From positions 1 to 37,401 of the forward strand of contig JANYCE010000256.1 in the NCBI GenBank assembly GCA_025360445.1: 37,401 bases of DNA. The letters run 5' to 3'. The notes beneath the pieces are model-generated. The model did not search any database. It saw only the letters and a list, made by a program, of their open reading frames with translations, and was not told the origin of the DNA. This document shows positions 6,964 to 19,164 of the stretch, piece after piece. This stretch comes from Betaproteobacteria bacterium (GTDB taxonomy: Bacteria > Pseudomonadota > Gammaproteobacteria > Burkholderiales > SG8-41). The stretch's first letter is position 1, and every line of letters starts with the position of its first letter. Made by a program: the position numbers and the translations under genes.

Positions 6964-8391
6964 TTACGAATGACGGTGTTCGCCCACCTTGACAATTTTC
7001 ATCGTATTCGTACCTCCGGCTTTGCCGAACGGCTCGCCGATCGTCAATATCATGTAGTCGCCGGGATTGACCGCCCCGCGCTTCAATAGCTCGTCCTCCG
7101 CCATATAAAGTGCGCGTTCGGGATCTCTCGCACCTTTAAATTTGACGGGATAAACGCCGCGAAACAACGAAACGCGCCGGCGCGTTTCGACTACCGATGA
7201 CAGCGCGTAAATCGGCACGCTCGAGTTCATGCGCGACATCAATAACGCCGTTTTGCCGCTTTGAGTCAGCGCTGCGATTGCCTTGATCGACAGGCTGTTC
7301 GCCGTAAAAATGGTCGCGCGCGCAATTGCCTCTTCGACGGTTTCGGGTGGCCCTGGACGCCGGCGCTCGATGCTGAATGCATCTTCCTTTTCCGCCTCGA
7401 GGCAGACGCGAGCCATCGCGGCGACAGTCTCAACCGGGAACATGCCCGCCGCCGTTTCCGCAGACAGCATGACCGCATCAGTCCCGTCGAGCACGGCATT
7501 GGCGACGTCCGACACTTCAGCGCGCGTCGGGATTGGATTGTTGATCATCGACTCCATCATCTGGGTCGCCGTGATGACGAGTTTGTTGCGCTCGCGCGCC
7601 ATGCGGATCATGCGCTTTTGCAACGCCGGCACCACTGCGTCACCAACTTCGACCGCGAGGTCACCGCGCGCCACCATGATCGAATCCGACGCGTCGATGA
7701 TTTCCTCCAGCGCTGGAATCGCTTCGGCGCGTTCTATCTTGGCGCACAGCAATGCCTTGCCGCCCGCTTTGAGCATCAAGTCGCGCGCCCACTGGATGTC
7801 AGCGCCCGAGCGCGGAAACGATACCGCAAGATAATCGGCCTTGAGCTCCGCTGCGGTCTTGATGTCCTGCATATCTTTTTCAGTCAGCGCGGGCGCCGTC
7901 AGACCGCCGCCTTTGCGATTGATGCCTTTGTTGTTCGACAGCTGGCCGCCTTGCTCAATGAGGCAATAAATGCGCGACCCTTTGACCGCGGTCACCGCAA
8001 GCACGATGCGGCCGTCGTCGAGCAATAGCGTGTCGCCGGTTGACACGTCCTGCGGCAGATTTTTGTAATCGAGCCCGACGCGCGTCGCATCGCCGAGTTT
8101 ACATTCGGCGTCGAGCACGAACTTTTCGCCGCTTTTCAGCACGATACGGTCGTGCTCGAAGCGGCCAATGCGGATTTTGGGGCCTTGCAAGTCGACCAGC
8201 ACCCCGATCGAGCGGCCTGCTTTGCGCGCCAAAGCACGCACGAGTTCGACTCGCGCGCCGTGTTCCCTGGCAGTGCCATGCGAAAAATTCATGCGCACGA
8301 CGTCGAGGCCGGCGTCGATCATTCGCGCGAGCGTTTTACTATCGCTCGAAGCGGGTCCGAGCGTGGCAACTATTTTTGTGCGACGGGGCAT
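6964..8391 (-). CDS. pyk: Pyruvate kinase
   Basis: A 475-residue pyruvate kinase converting phosphoenolpyruvate and ADP to pyruvate and ATP, the last step of glycolysis. The N-terminus MPRRTKIVATLGPAS and MNFSHGT (34-40) begin the TIM barrel. DLQGPKIRIGRF, NKGINRKGG, the MVARGDLAVEVG loop and the active-site signature VITATQMMESM follow. The C-terminal allosteric domain is present and of normal length. The ribosome site before the ATG is poor, but the start matches homologues. It is the last gene of the tkt-gapA-pgk-pyk cluster, 84 bp after pgk. In many relatives fructose-bisphosphate aldolase (fba) follows. Here the next genes are the unrelated tct cluster. Confidence 0.96.
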   Translation of the reverse strand: MPRRTKIVATLGPASSDSKTLARMIDAGLDVVRMNFSHGTAREHGARVELVRALARKAGRSIGVLVDLQGPKIRIGRFEHDRIVLKSGEKFVLDAECKLGDATRVGLDYKNLPQDVSTGDTLLLDDGRIVLAVTAVKGSRIYCLIEQGGQLSNNKGINRKGGGLTAPALTEKDMQDIKTAAELKADYLAVSFPRSGADIQWARDLMLKAGGKALLCAKIERAEAIPALEEIIDASDSIMVARGDLAVEVGDAVVPALQKRMIRMARERNKLVITATQMMESMINNPIPTRAEVSDVANAVLDGTDAVMLSAETAAGMFPVETVAAMARVCLEAEKEDAFSIERRRPGPPETVEEAIARATIFTANSLSIKAIAALTQSGKTALLMSRMNSSVPIYALSSVVETRRRVSLFRGVYPVKFKGARDPERALYMAEDELLKRGAVNPGDYMILTIGEPFGKAGGTNTMKIVKVGEHRHS

Positions 8392-8475
8392 GTGAGTCAG
8401 GATTCAGTTAAAAGGAATGAAGATCGAACAGCGAGGAGCCTAGCTTGTTTTTAACCAATCCTCAATCCGGAATCC

Positions 8476-9660
8476 TCAAACTTTTCTCGCGCGTTGCTCG
8501 AGTATGTCCACAGCCGGCAGCTTTTTACCTTCAAGAAATTCCAGGAAAGCGCCGCCGCCGGTCGACATGTACGACACCTTGTCGGCGATTCCGTACTTCG
8601 CAATCGCTGCAAGCGTGTCGCCGCCGCCGGCGATTGAAAATGCGGCCGACTCTGCAATCGCGCGTGCTATGCGCGCAGTGCCGCCGCCAAACTGATCGAA
8701 TTCGAACACGCCGACCGGCCCGTTCCAGATGATTGTGCCCGCCTGAGCGATTAAACCTGCAAACATTTCAGCAGTGCGGGGTCCGATGTCTAGAATCATG
8801 TCATCGGCGCCGACGGCGTCCGCCGCTACCAGATTTGCGCGTGCACGCGCGGACAGCTCGGCCGCGACGACCACATCAACCGGCAGAGGTACTTGGGCGC
8901 CGCGTGATTTCATGTAATCAATGATCGCGTGCGCTTCGCTGATCAAGCCGGGTTCAGCGAGCGATTTACCGACCCGCAGCCCCATGGCCAGCATAAAGGT
9001 ATTGGCGATGCCTCCGCCCACGATTAACTGATCAACCTTTTCGGCGAGCGTTTTCAGAATAGTCAGCTTGGTCGAAACTTTCGACCCGGCGACGATTGCG
9101 ACGAGCGGATGCCCAGGTTCGCGCAATGCTTTGCCAAGCGCTGCAAGTTCGGCCGCCATCAGGGGGCCCGCACAGGCAACTGGCGCAAACTTCGCGATGC
9201 CATGGGTGGTCGCCTCGGCGCGGTGGGCGGTGCCGAATGCATCGTTCACATATACGTCGCATAACAACGCCATTTTTTTTGCGAGCGCGTCGTCATTTTT
9301 TTTCTCGCCTTTATTGAACCGGCAATTTTCAAGCACGACGACGTGGCCGGGATCAACAGTTACACCCTCTACCCAGTCAAGCAGCAAAGGCGCCGGGGCC
9401 TGCAGCAGTTGGCTTAAACGCTGCGCAATCGGAGCTAAAGAGTCCGCGGTGTTGAATTCCCCTTCGGTCGGGCGCCCAAGATGCGAAGTCACCATCACCG
9501 CGGCGCCCGCTTTTAGCGCGGCCTGAATTGCCGGTAACGATGCACGTATGCGTGTGTCGTCCGTGATGGTGCCCGCGGCGTCTTGCGGCACATTAAGATC
9601 AGCGCGAATAAACACCCGCTTGCCGGCGAGGTTTACTTCCTCCATTTTAATGACCGTCAT
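8476..9660 (-). CDS. pgk: Phosphoglycerate kinase
   Basis: A 394-residue phosphoglycerate kinase interconverting 1,3-bisphosphoglycerate and 3-phosphoglycerate with ADP/ATP. It serves glycolysis and, in autotrophs, the Calvin cycle. Motifs are the N-terminal [13 protein letters not shown] (substrate binding), [36 protein letters not shown] and the C-terminal nucleotide-site [13 protein letters not shown]. The frame is open to 9732. I start at the ATG at 9660 because [17 protein letters not shown] aligns with the typical N-terminus of this enzyme. No strong ribosome site is seen, so MEEV at 9645 remains possible. It lies 20 bp after the gapA stop in the same operon. Confidence 0.95.
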   Translation of the reverse strand: MTVIKMEEVNLAGKRVFIRADLNVPQDAAGTITDDTRIRASLPAIQAALKAGAAVMVTSHLGRPTEGEFNTADSLAPIAQRLSQLLQAPAPLLLDWVEGVTVDPGHVVVLENCRFNKGEKKNDDALAKKMALLCDVYVNDAFGTAHRAEATTHGIAKFAPVACAGPLMAAELAALGKALREPGHPLVAIVAGSKVSTKLTILKTLAEKVDQLIVGGGIANTFMLAMGLRVGKSLAEPGLISEAHAIIDYMKSRGAQVPLPVDVVVAAELSARARANLVAADAVGADDMILDIGPRTAEMFAGLIAQAGTIIWNGPVGVFEFDQFGGGTARIARAIAESAAFSIAGGGDTLAAIAKYGIADKVSYMSTGGGAFLEFLEGKKLPAVDILEQRARKV

Positions 9661-9680
9661 GGCGATCGCAGGCGATGCCC

Positions 9681-12765
<3,085 letters not shown>

Positions 12766-12875
12766 TGGGAGAATGTTCCTTGCGGGGGGAGCCGAGTGAC
12801 GTGCGGGGAGGCGCGATTATCTTAGAATCCGCCGCCTTTGGCTACGTGGCAGTGCCGGTCTTGCGCGTATCACAA

Positions 12876-14156
12876 CTATTCTTCGGTGCGCCGCGCGAGC
12901 TTGATGCCAAGTTGCTTGAGCTTGCGATAGAGGTGCGTGCGTTCGAGGCCAACGCTGTCGGCGACGCGGCTCATGTTGCCGCCTTCTTTGATGATGTGAT
13001 GCTCGAAATACACGCGCTCGAATGCATCGCGCGCTTCGCGCAGCGGTACATCAAGCGGCATCGCGGACGATGCTACTGCCGGCTGCGCGCCATAGGCAGG
13101 CAATGCCTGGTTCACTTCATTGACGCCGATTTCCTCGCCGGTCGCCGTCAAGGCAAGCGTGCGCACGACGCTTTCGAGTTGGTTAAGATTACCGGGCCAG
13201 TCATAATTTCGCAGCGCATTCAAGGCGGCGGTGCTGAAGTGACGCGGCGGCACTTCCTTCGCTTCGATTGCGCGCAGCAAAAATAAATTCGCGAGGTCCG
13301 GCACGTCTTCACGATGTTGGCGCAGGCTCGGTACGTTAACTGTTACCGCCGCAATGACGGCATACAGTTTGGCGTCAAATCCGCCTTGCGCGACGAGTTC
13401 CGGCAGCGCGCGCGAAGTCGCGCAAATGAGCCGCGTGTTGTATTTTTCCAGCTTGCCCGCAATCAGCAACAAGCCTTTTTGCTCCACCCGATTCAAGTCG
13501 CCGACTTCAGGCAGAAACAAAGTACCCTCGCGCGCCTGGTTTAAAAGATCGAGCGGTGTCTCAGCAAGTGCGGCAAGATTCTCGGGCTCGACCCACGGTG
13601 CATTCGGTTTGCCGGGTAACGGATTCGGTTGATGCACGAATCTCGCGCAGAGTTCGGCACCGCTGCCTGGTTCCGCCACCATCAACAGTGGCGACTTCAA
13701 ATTAGCCACGCGCTCAAGCCGCTGTTTCAGTTCTGTGACCACCGCCGCGCGCCCGAGCGTCGCCAGCATTAATAACGGCTTCATTTGGGGTTCGCCGCGT
13801 TTCAATGCGCGGCCTACGGTGCCAAGTAGTTTTTGCAGCGCGATCGGCTTTTCAAGGAAATCGAAGGCGCCGATGCGCGTCGCTTCGACCGCGGTATCGA
13901 TCGTGCCGTGGCCGGACATCATGACGACCGGCATGGTCAGCAGTCCTGCGCTTGCCCATTCTTTGAGCAACGTGATGCCATCAGTATCGGGCATCCAGAT
14001 ATCCAGCAACACCAGGTCGGGGCGGCCCTGCGAGCGTTGGGCGCGGGCCTGCGCGGCATTTTCAGCCAGCCGCACCTGATAACCCTCATCGCGCAGGATT
14101 TCCGACAGAAGCTCGCGAATTCCGACTTCATCATCGACCACTAAAATTTGCTGCAT
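12876..14156 (-). CDS. ntrX: NtrX-like response regulator with degenerate AAA+ domain
   Basis: A 426-residue response regulator paired with the kinase gene 52 bp upstream. The receiver domain (1-120) is intact: Asp8/Asp9, phosphoacceptor Asp52 (LLDIWMP) and Lys103. The C-terminus has a Fis-type helix-turn-helix (about 390-420, GGNMSRVADSVGLERTHLYRKL). The central domain has the fold of sigma-54 activator ATPases but lacks their active motifs. The Walker A region reads AEPGSGAE (161-168) with no lysine. The Walker B region reads GTLFLPEVGD (211-220) with Pro in place of Asp. GAFTGA is absent, and the usual arginine finger region reads GFDAKLYAV. It probably binds DNA and responds to phosphorylation but cannot remodel sigma-54 polymerase. 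Loss of GAFTGA is known in some NtrX proteins. The added loss of the P-loop lysine makes this one more divergent. Confidence 0.85.
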   Translation of the reverse strand: MQQILVVDDEVGIRELLSEILRDEGYQVRLAENAAQARAQRSQGRPDLVLLDIWMPDTDGITLLKEWASAGLLTMPVVMMSGHGTIDTAVEATRIGAFDFLEKPIALQKLLGTVGRALKRGEPQMKPLLMLATLGRAAVVTELKQRLERVANLKSPLLMVAEPGSGAELCARFVHQPNPLPGKPNAPWVEPENLAALAETPLDLLNQAREGTLFLPEVGDLNRVEQKGLLLIAGKLEKYNTRLICATSRALPELVAQGGFDAKLYAVIAAVTVNVPSLRQHREDVPDLANLFLLRAIEAKEVPPRHFSTAALNALRNYDWPGNLNQLESVVRTLALTATGEEIGVNEVNQALPAYGAQPAVASSAMPLDVPLREARDAFERVYFEHHIIKEGGNMSRVADSVGLERTHLYRKLKQLGIKLARRTEE

Positions 14157-14171
14157 AACTCCATCCTGCTT

Positions 14172-14191
14172 TAGTTTCGTTTAGTTTAGTT
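14172..14191. repeat. Four tandem pentamers in the ntrY-ntrX gap
   Basis: The unit AACTA (minus strand) is repeated four times, with one variant copy (AACGA). The run lies between the ntrY stop and the ribosome site of ntrX, GGATGGAG. It may be a short slippage-prone tract, or simply the low-complexity spacer. Confidence 0.6.
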
Positions 14192-14208
14192 TTAAGGCCA
14201 GGGTGCCG

Positions 14209-16410
14209 TCACGCACGCGCCGCGGTTTTGGCGGCCACGATTTGCACCGCACCGGCCGGAAAATTCAGCGTAACGCGCGCACCGTGCGGCGCCACGTTCG
14301 CCACTTCCACGCTGCCGCCATGCTCCTCGATAATTTTTTTCACGATCACCAGACCCAATCCGGTGCCCTTGGGCTTGGTCGTCACATACGGCTCGAACAC
14401 ACGCTGCATCAGATCCTGCGGAAACCCGCTGCCGTTATCGGCGATGGTCACGCGCATTCCGCTCGCGCGCGGCTCCGTGCGCACGACGATGCGCGGACTG
14501 TCCGCGTCGGCCAGCGCATCCTCGGCGTTCTGCAAAAGATTGTGGATGACCTGCCGTAACTGCGCGGGATCACCGACGATTCGCGGCAGATCAGGTGCGA
14601 GTTCGACCTGCAGCCGCCCGGCCAGCGACTCATACAACATCAAGACTTCGCGCAGCAATTCGTTGAAGTCGAGCTCCTGCCGGGTGGGTTCCGGCATGCG
14701 CGCATATTGACGGAACGCCTCGACCATATTTTTTAGAGCGCTTACCTGGTTGACAATGGTTTGAGTGGATCTCTTTAACATATCGGCGTCGGCGAGCCCG
14801 AGCTTGGCCGCGAGCTTGTGCTGCAATCGTTCAGCCGACAATTGAATTGGCGTAAGCGGATTTTTTATTTCATGGGCGAGCCGGCGCGCAACTTCGGTCC
14901 ACGCCGCATCGCGTTGCGCCTGCAACACGTGCGTGATGTCGTCGAATACGACGACCAATCCGGTGCCGCTGCCTGCCGGCAGCCGCGTGCCGCGCAACAG
15001 CAACATCTGATTGCCGCCTTTACCAGGGCGCTCGATTTGCTTGGACCATTCGTTGCCGGTACCGGCGTCGAACGCCGCTGCTATGTCGGCAGCGAGCTCC
15101 TTCAGTGCCGGCACGCGCTCATGCCAGTGTGCGAGATCAACTCCGCTGATCTGCGAAAAATCGGCGTCGAGAATAGCGCAGGCGCTGTGATTGAACGAGC
15201 GCAAGCGCAATGTTTCGTCGAATGCGAGCACGCCCGCCGACAAATTCGCCAGGATGCTTTGCACGTAGGTGTGCGCATCGGTCAGCTGCGCCTGATTGCG
15301 CTCGGCGGTCGCACGTGCATCGGCCAACTGCTGCCGCATCGCGTTAAACGATTGGGTGAGCACGCCGAGTTCGTCGCCGCTCGCAACGGTATCGCGCTGA
15401 CTGAAGTCACCTTGAGCCACCGCGCGCGTGCCCTCAACCAAAAAACTCAGTGGCGCAGACAACCGTTCACTGAGAACGACCGCAAACGACATCGCGGTCA
15501 GCAACGCGAGCAGCAGCGTTAGCGATAGCGTTATCCCGTACAGGCGCTTCAAGCCCAGCCGCGCGAGCAACAATTCCTGGTATTCGCGCTGGCCGGTTTG
15601 CACAATCTCCGCGTCGAGCGCAAGTTGCTCGGGCACGCGCTGCAAAAGTTGCAGAACGCGCATATCTTCACTAAGACTGATGGTATTTACCGCCACCAGC
15701 ACGCGTAAATACAGGCCTTTCTCCGGGAGCGCTTCGACCGCGCTATAGACTTGCTGCTGGCGCAATTGCCGCAACACATTTTGGCCGGGCAGGTCCGGCA
15801 TCAGCCCGGTCCGTTCGCTGCCTGCGTGCACAATAATCTTGCCGCGCGGCGTAAACAAGGTGGCTTCCTGCGCCCCGGCCTGCTCGCGCAACATGTTGAG
15901 GGCCGCGAAGTGTTCAAGCGCCGGCCGCGCTGACAGTGAAGCTGCCATGATGTCGGCTTTTTTTCGCAGATCCTGCAGCAGGTTGTCGAGCGTGGTGCGG
16001 CCCAGATTAAGACCGCCTTCAAGCGCCTTTTCAACCCGCACGTCAAACCACGACTCAATACTGCGCGAAACGAACTGGACGGACACACCATAAACGAGTG
16101 CGCCCGGTAGCACTGCCACCAGCGTGAAGAGCAGAACAAGGCGCAGGGTGAGCTTGGCGCCAAACACGCCGGCCTTGAGCTTCCGGCGCAACGCATACAG
16201 CTGATATCCGAGCAGCGCGGCCAGACAAACGGCAAGACCGCCGTTCAATGCGAGCAATGTCGGATAGTGTTGAGCGAACATCGTGGTGTTGGCGCTGGCT
16301 GTCGCGAGCAGGTACAGCGTGACGGCACCGACGACCGCGCACACAATCAGCAGATACTTGACCGCCGCGCTGCCAAACGCCATGCGGATGCCGGCAACGC
16401 CGGGAGTCAT
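14209..16410 (-). CDS. ntrY: NtrY-type membrane sensor histidine kinase
   Basis: A 733-residue inner-membrane histidine kinase. Hydrophobic segments lie near residues 18-36, 50-72, 87-110 and 292-314, so the third and fourth flank a roughly 180-residue extracytoplasmic sensor region. A HAMP linker (about 312-362) and a PAS region (about 375-495, NLSAGVLAFDETLRLRSFN) follow. The HisKA motif RRLAHEIKNPLTPIQLSAE has His513 as the phosphorylation site. The ATPase domain shows an N-box (HNLLQNAEDAL), DNGSGFP and GTGLGLVIVKK. I use the ATG at 16408-16410, which overlaps the DUF4390 stop (ATGA) and has a GGAG site. An upstream GTG at 16434 is less likely. It should phosphorylate the adjacent NtrX-like regulator. 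The signal is unknown; relatives respond to nitrogen or redox state. Confidence 0.93.
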   Translation of the reverse strand: MTPGVAGIRMAFGSAAVKYLLIVCAVVGAVTLYLLATASANTTMFAQHYPTLLALNGGLAVCLAALLGYQLYALRRKLKAGVFGAKLTLRLVLLFTLVAVLPGALVYGVSVQFVSRSIESWFDVRVEKALEGGLNLGRTTLDNLLQDLRKKADIMAASLSARPALEHFAALNMLREQAGAQEATLFTPRGKIIVHAGSERTGLMPDLPGQNVLRQLRQQQVYSAVEALPEKGLYLRVLVAVNTISLSEDMRVLQLLQRVPEQLALDAEIVQTGQREYQELLLARLGLKRLYGITLSLTLLLALLTAMSFAVVLSERLSAPLSFLVEGTRAVAQGDFSQRDTVASGDELGVLTQSFNAMRQQLADARATAERNQAQLTDAHTYVQSILANLSAGVLAFDETLRLRSFNHSACAILDADFSQISGVDLAHWHERVPALKELAADIAAAFDAGTGNEWSKQIERPGKGGNQMLLLRGTRLPAGSGTGLVVVFDDITHVLQAQRDAAWTEVARRLAHEIKNPLTPIQLSAERLQHKLAAKLGLADADMLKRSTQTIVNQVSALKNMVEAFRQYARMPEPTRQELDFNELLREVLMLYESLAGRLQVELAPDLPRIVGDPAQLRQVIHNLLQNAEDALADADSPRIVVRTEPRASGMRVTIADNGSGFPQDLMQRVFEPYVTTKPKGTGLGLVIVKKIIEEHGGSVEVANVAPHGARVTLNFPAGAVQIVAAKTAARA

Positions 16411-16988
16411 GGCGTCATACTCCAGCGATGCCACTCTGAGCCGAAATTCCAGTCGCGCGAGGCGAGCGCATTCAACTGGAACGGTTTAGGCAACTGCGAC
16501 ACGTCCAAACGCATTCGCACGCCGGCGGTATAGGTGTTGCCTTTTTCGAGCATGCCGGACTCGAGCACCTGGCGGCGGCGCACCCGCGACAGAAAATCAA
16601 GTGCTTCGGATAAAGAACCGAAATTCTGAAACAACGCACCGAGGCCAAGCCGGTACTGGCGGGTCAATGCGTGATACGCAAGCCGATACTGTTGTTGGTT
16701 GTTCAGCACTTTCTCGTTCAACCAATACCAACGCGGCCTTATCACCTCGAATTCAAGCAGGAAGTACAAAGGCACGCCTTTGTTGAGAGCCTCTTCCAGT
16801 GTGGGATTGAGCGCGATTTCGAAGTCAGCCTCGAGAAAATAACCTTCCTCGCCAACGACGAGCGCGGCGTTGCGCACGTCGATACCTTCGGCTTGCGCAG
16901 CGACGCCCAGCACCAGCGCCAATGCGCAGGCGAGCAGCGCGATGAGGCGGCTAAGTTTTTTGGAGCAGCGCGTAAAAAAAACCGTCAT
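16407..16988 (-). CDS. DUF4390 exported protein
   Basis: A 193-residue protein with a signal peptide: MTVFFTRCSKK, a hydrophobic run to about residue 30, and a likely cut near AAQAEG. The mature part matches DUF4390, a betaproteobacterial family of unknown function that is usually found between rsmB and ntrY. The family-like core is EEGYFLEADFEIALNPTLEEALNKGVPLYFLLEFE, then RPRWYWLNEKV and YRLAYHALTRQYRLG. I choose the ATG at 16988, 38 bp inside the rsmB end, because it gives a good signal peptide. The frame is open further upstream without support. Constant linkage and overlap with ntrY suggest a periplasmic partner or modulator of the sensor. That is inference only. Confidence 0.82.
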   Translation of the reverse strand: MTVFFTRCSKKLSRLIALLACALALVLGVAAQAEGIDVRNAALVVGEEGYFLEADFEIALNPTLEEALNKGVPLYFLLEFEVIRPRWYWLNEKVLNNQQQYRLAYHALTRQYRLGLGALFQNFGSLSEALDFLSRVRRRQVLESGMLEKGNTYTAGVRMRLDVSQLPKPFQLNALASRDWNFGSEWHRWSMTP

Positions 16989-18234
16989 GCTCGCTATCAG
17001 GCAGCAATTGGCCGTCCGGTGTCCCGTCCAAGGCATGCACTCCGCTTAATGGCAGCTGTTTGGCGTCGGCGTGCCGCACCAGAAAATCGGCTACCTGCAG
17101 TGAGTTTTCTTCCTGGAAAATTGAGCACGTTGTATATAGCAATTTACCACCACTGGCCAGCAATCGCCACAGACTATCGAGCATAAGTTGCTGTTGTTTC
17201 ACGAATTGCGGGATGTCGCTCATGCGCCTCAACCACTTGATGTCAGGATGACGGCGCACCACGCCCGACGCGCTGCACGGCAGGTCAGCGAGGATGCGCT
17301 CGAACGGCGTGCGATCCCACCACGCGTCGGTATCGGTTACGTCGGCGCTCAACAGTGCGGCCTTCAAATTTAGCCGCGACAGATTTTGCTGAACACGCGC
17401 AAGCCGGGTTGCGTCATGGTCGACGGCGATTAATTCGAGATCGGCAATTTCCAGCAGATGCGTGGTCTTACCGCCCGGCGCGGCACACGCATCCAGTACG
17501 CGCATCCCCGCCTGCGCATCAAGGAGCGGTGCGGCACATTGCGCAGCCGCGTCCTGCACGGACACCAAGCCCTCGGCAAAACCCGGCAACCGCTCGACCG
17601 GCATTGCGCGCGCGAGCGTGACGCCATCTTCGCCAACAGCAGTGGCCGCGATATCGTTTTCTGTAAGCAGTCCGAGGTAGGCGTCGCGCGTTGTGCGGCG
17701 GCGATTCACGCGCAGGGTCAGCGGCGGGTGCAGATTTCCCGCCACAAGAATGTCCGCGAATTTGCGCGAATACTGCTTACGTAATTTATCGATCCACCAT
17801 TGCGGATAAGCATAGCGGCCGCTGTCAGTGGCGGCCGCTCTTGCCAGCAACGCCTCGCGCTTACGCAAAAAATTGCGCAGGACTGCATTGACGAGGCCGC
17901 GCGCTTGCGGCTTGCCAAGCGCAGTCGCACATTGTACGGCGTGATCGACAATCGCATACGGCGCCGCCCGTGTGTATTGCAACTGATACAACGCCACTAA
18001 CAGCAACCAGCGCAACGCTTCGTCCTGCAGAGTTTTGGTCAGAAGCTGCGCCAGGATGGCGTCGAGCTGGCCGCCGAAGCGCAGGGTGCCGTAGCATAAG
18101 TCGGTGATTGTCGAGCGTTGTTGTGGACTTAACTGCGGGTGACGCGGCCACAGTTCGGCCAGCGCTGAATTCAGATTGCGGCCGCCCGCCACTGCGGCGA
18201 CTGTAGCGCAGGCAAGCCGCTGGATTTCTAGCAC
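16951..18234 (-). CDS. rsmB: 16S rRNA m5C967 methyltransferase RsmB
   Basis: A 427-residue RsmB (Sun/Fmu family) enzyme that makes 5-methylcytosine at 967 of 16S rRNA. An N-terminal NusB-like RNA-binding domain covers about 1-135 (LCYGTLRFGG, VNAVLRNFLR). The Rossmann methyltransferase domain has motif I VLDACAAPGGKT (247-258), DLPCSASGVVRRHPDIKW with Cys320, and LLYTTCSIF with Cys370. Both cysteines of the two-cysteine mechanism are present. Length is normal. The gene overlaps DUF4390 by 38 bp and starts 19 bp after htpX, which supports one transcript. Confidence 0.95.
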   Translation of the reverse strand: MLEIQRLACATVAAVAGGRNLNSALAELWPRHPQLSPQQRSTITDLCYGTLRFGGQLDAILAQLLTKTLQDEALRWLLLVALYQLQYTRAAPYAIVDHAVQCATALGKPQARGLVNAVLRNFLRKREALLARAAATDSGRYAYPQWWIDKLRKQYSRKFADILVAGNLHPPLTLRVNRRRTTRDAYLGLLTENDIAATAVGEDGVTLARAMPVERLPGFAEGLVSVQDAAAQCAAPLLDAQAGMRVLDACAAPGGKTTHLLEIADLELIAVDHDATRLARVQQNLSRLNLKAALLSADVTDTDAWWDRTPFERILADLPCSASGVVRRHPDIKWLRRMSDIPQFVKQQQLMLDSLWRLLASGGKLLYTTCSIFQEENSLQVADFLVRHADAKQLPLSGVHALDGTPDGQLLPDSEHDGFFYALLQKT

Positions 18235-18253
18235 AGCCGACCGCGCGTTACTG

Positions 18254-19093
18254 TCAACGTGCTATCGCGAGCAAGCGGGCGATACGATCGGCAGTGGCCG
18301 GGTGGGTGCTGAACAATCCCGCGATTCCGCCCGCGGTCAGAGGATTAATTATCATCATCTGCGCGGTTTCGGGATGTTGCTCGGCGGCCGCCATCGGCAC
18401 GCCCTTCGCGTACCGCTCCATTTTTTGGAGCGCCGACGCGAGTGCTTGCGGGTCACCCGAAATCTCGGCACCGCCACGGTCAGCGCCAAATTCGCGTGCA
18501 CGTGAAATGGCGAACTGGATCAGCATCGCAGCCATCGGTGCGAGAATCATCACTATGATTGCGACCACCGGATTGGGCCGGTCGCCGCCGCGTCCCCCAA
18601 ACAAAAATCCAAAGTGCGCAATCGATGAAATTGCACCGGCCATCGTCGCTGCGATGGTTGAAGTCAAAATGTCGCGGTGTTTGACATGAGCGAGTTCATG
18701 CGCCATCACGCCGCGCAATTCGCGCGCGTTAAGCAGCTGGAGAATGCCGGTCGTGGCCGCCACTGCGGCGTGCTGCGGGTTGCGTCCCGTGGCGAACGCG
18801 TTCGGTTGCGCCTCGTCGATTAAATACACTTTCGGCATCGGCAGGCCGGCACGGCCGGCGAGTTCATGCACCACCCCGTAATATTCCGGCGCACTTGCCG
18901 CGTCGACTTCGCGCGCACCGTACATGCGCAGCACCATCTTGTCGGAGAACCAATACGCGAAGAAATTCATCGCGCCGCCGAATGCCAGCGCAACGAGCAT
19001 GCCTTCGGCGCCGCCCACGGTAGCACCGACGATGCCGAACAGCGCCACTACTGCTGCCATCAGCAAACTTGTTTTAAACCAGTTACCCAACAT
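18254..19093 (-). CDS. htpX: Membrane zinc metalloprotease HtpX
   Basis: A 279-residue M48 family inner-membrane protease involved in quality control of membrane proteins. Two N-terminal hydrophobic helices (about 5-50) precede the cytoplasmic catalytic site [12 protein letters not shown], with His132, Glu133 and His136. A further hydrophobic pair (about 142-205) follows. [14 protein letters not shown] provides the third zinc ligand, the Glu of EFGAD. The frame extends upstream to 19141. I start at the ATG at 19091-19093 because AAGGAAA precedes it closely and [13 protein letters not shown] is a typical beginning. It lies between fmt and rsmB, the standard order in this class. Confidence 0.95.
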   Translation of the reverse strand: MLGNWFKTSLLMAAVVALFGIVGATVGGAEGMLVALAFGGAMNFFAYWFSDKMVLRMYGAREVDAASAPEYYGVVHELAGRAGLPMPKVYLIDEAQPNAFATGRNPQHAAVAATTGILQLLNARELRGVMAHELAHVKHRDILTSTIAATMAGAISSIAHFGFLFGGRGGDRPNPVVAIIVMILAPMAAMLIQFAISRAREFGADRGGAEISGDPQALASALQKMERYAKGVPMAAAEQHPETAQMMIINPLTAGGIAGLFSTHPATADRIARLLAIAR

Positions 19094-19134
19094 CGACTTT
19101 CCTTTTCGCGGCAATAAAATCATTTTCCGCTTCA

Positions 19135-19164
19135 ATAACATATGGATGATAGCCGCTATTTCAA
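19135..19164 (-). promoter_or_regulatory. Candidate sigma-70 promoter for htpX
   Basis: On the minus strand TTGAAA (19159-19164) and TGTTAT (19135-19140) are separated by 18 bp, with five and four consensus matches. The -35 overlaps the fmt stop codon. It would start an htpX transcript about 35 bp before its ATG. This is a call by eye. Confidence 0.4.

Noticed and set aside
7261-8028. 255-codon plus-strand frame opposite pyk
   Set aside because: It is antisense to pyruvate kinase. Its Arg/His-rich composition is typical of a complementary frame.
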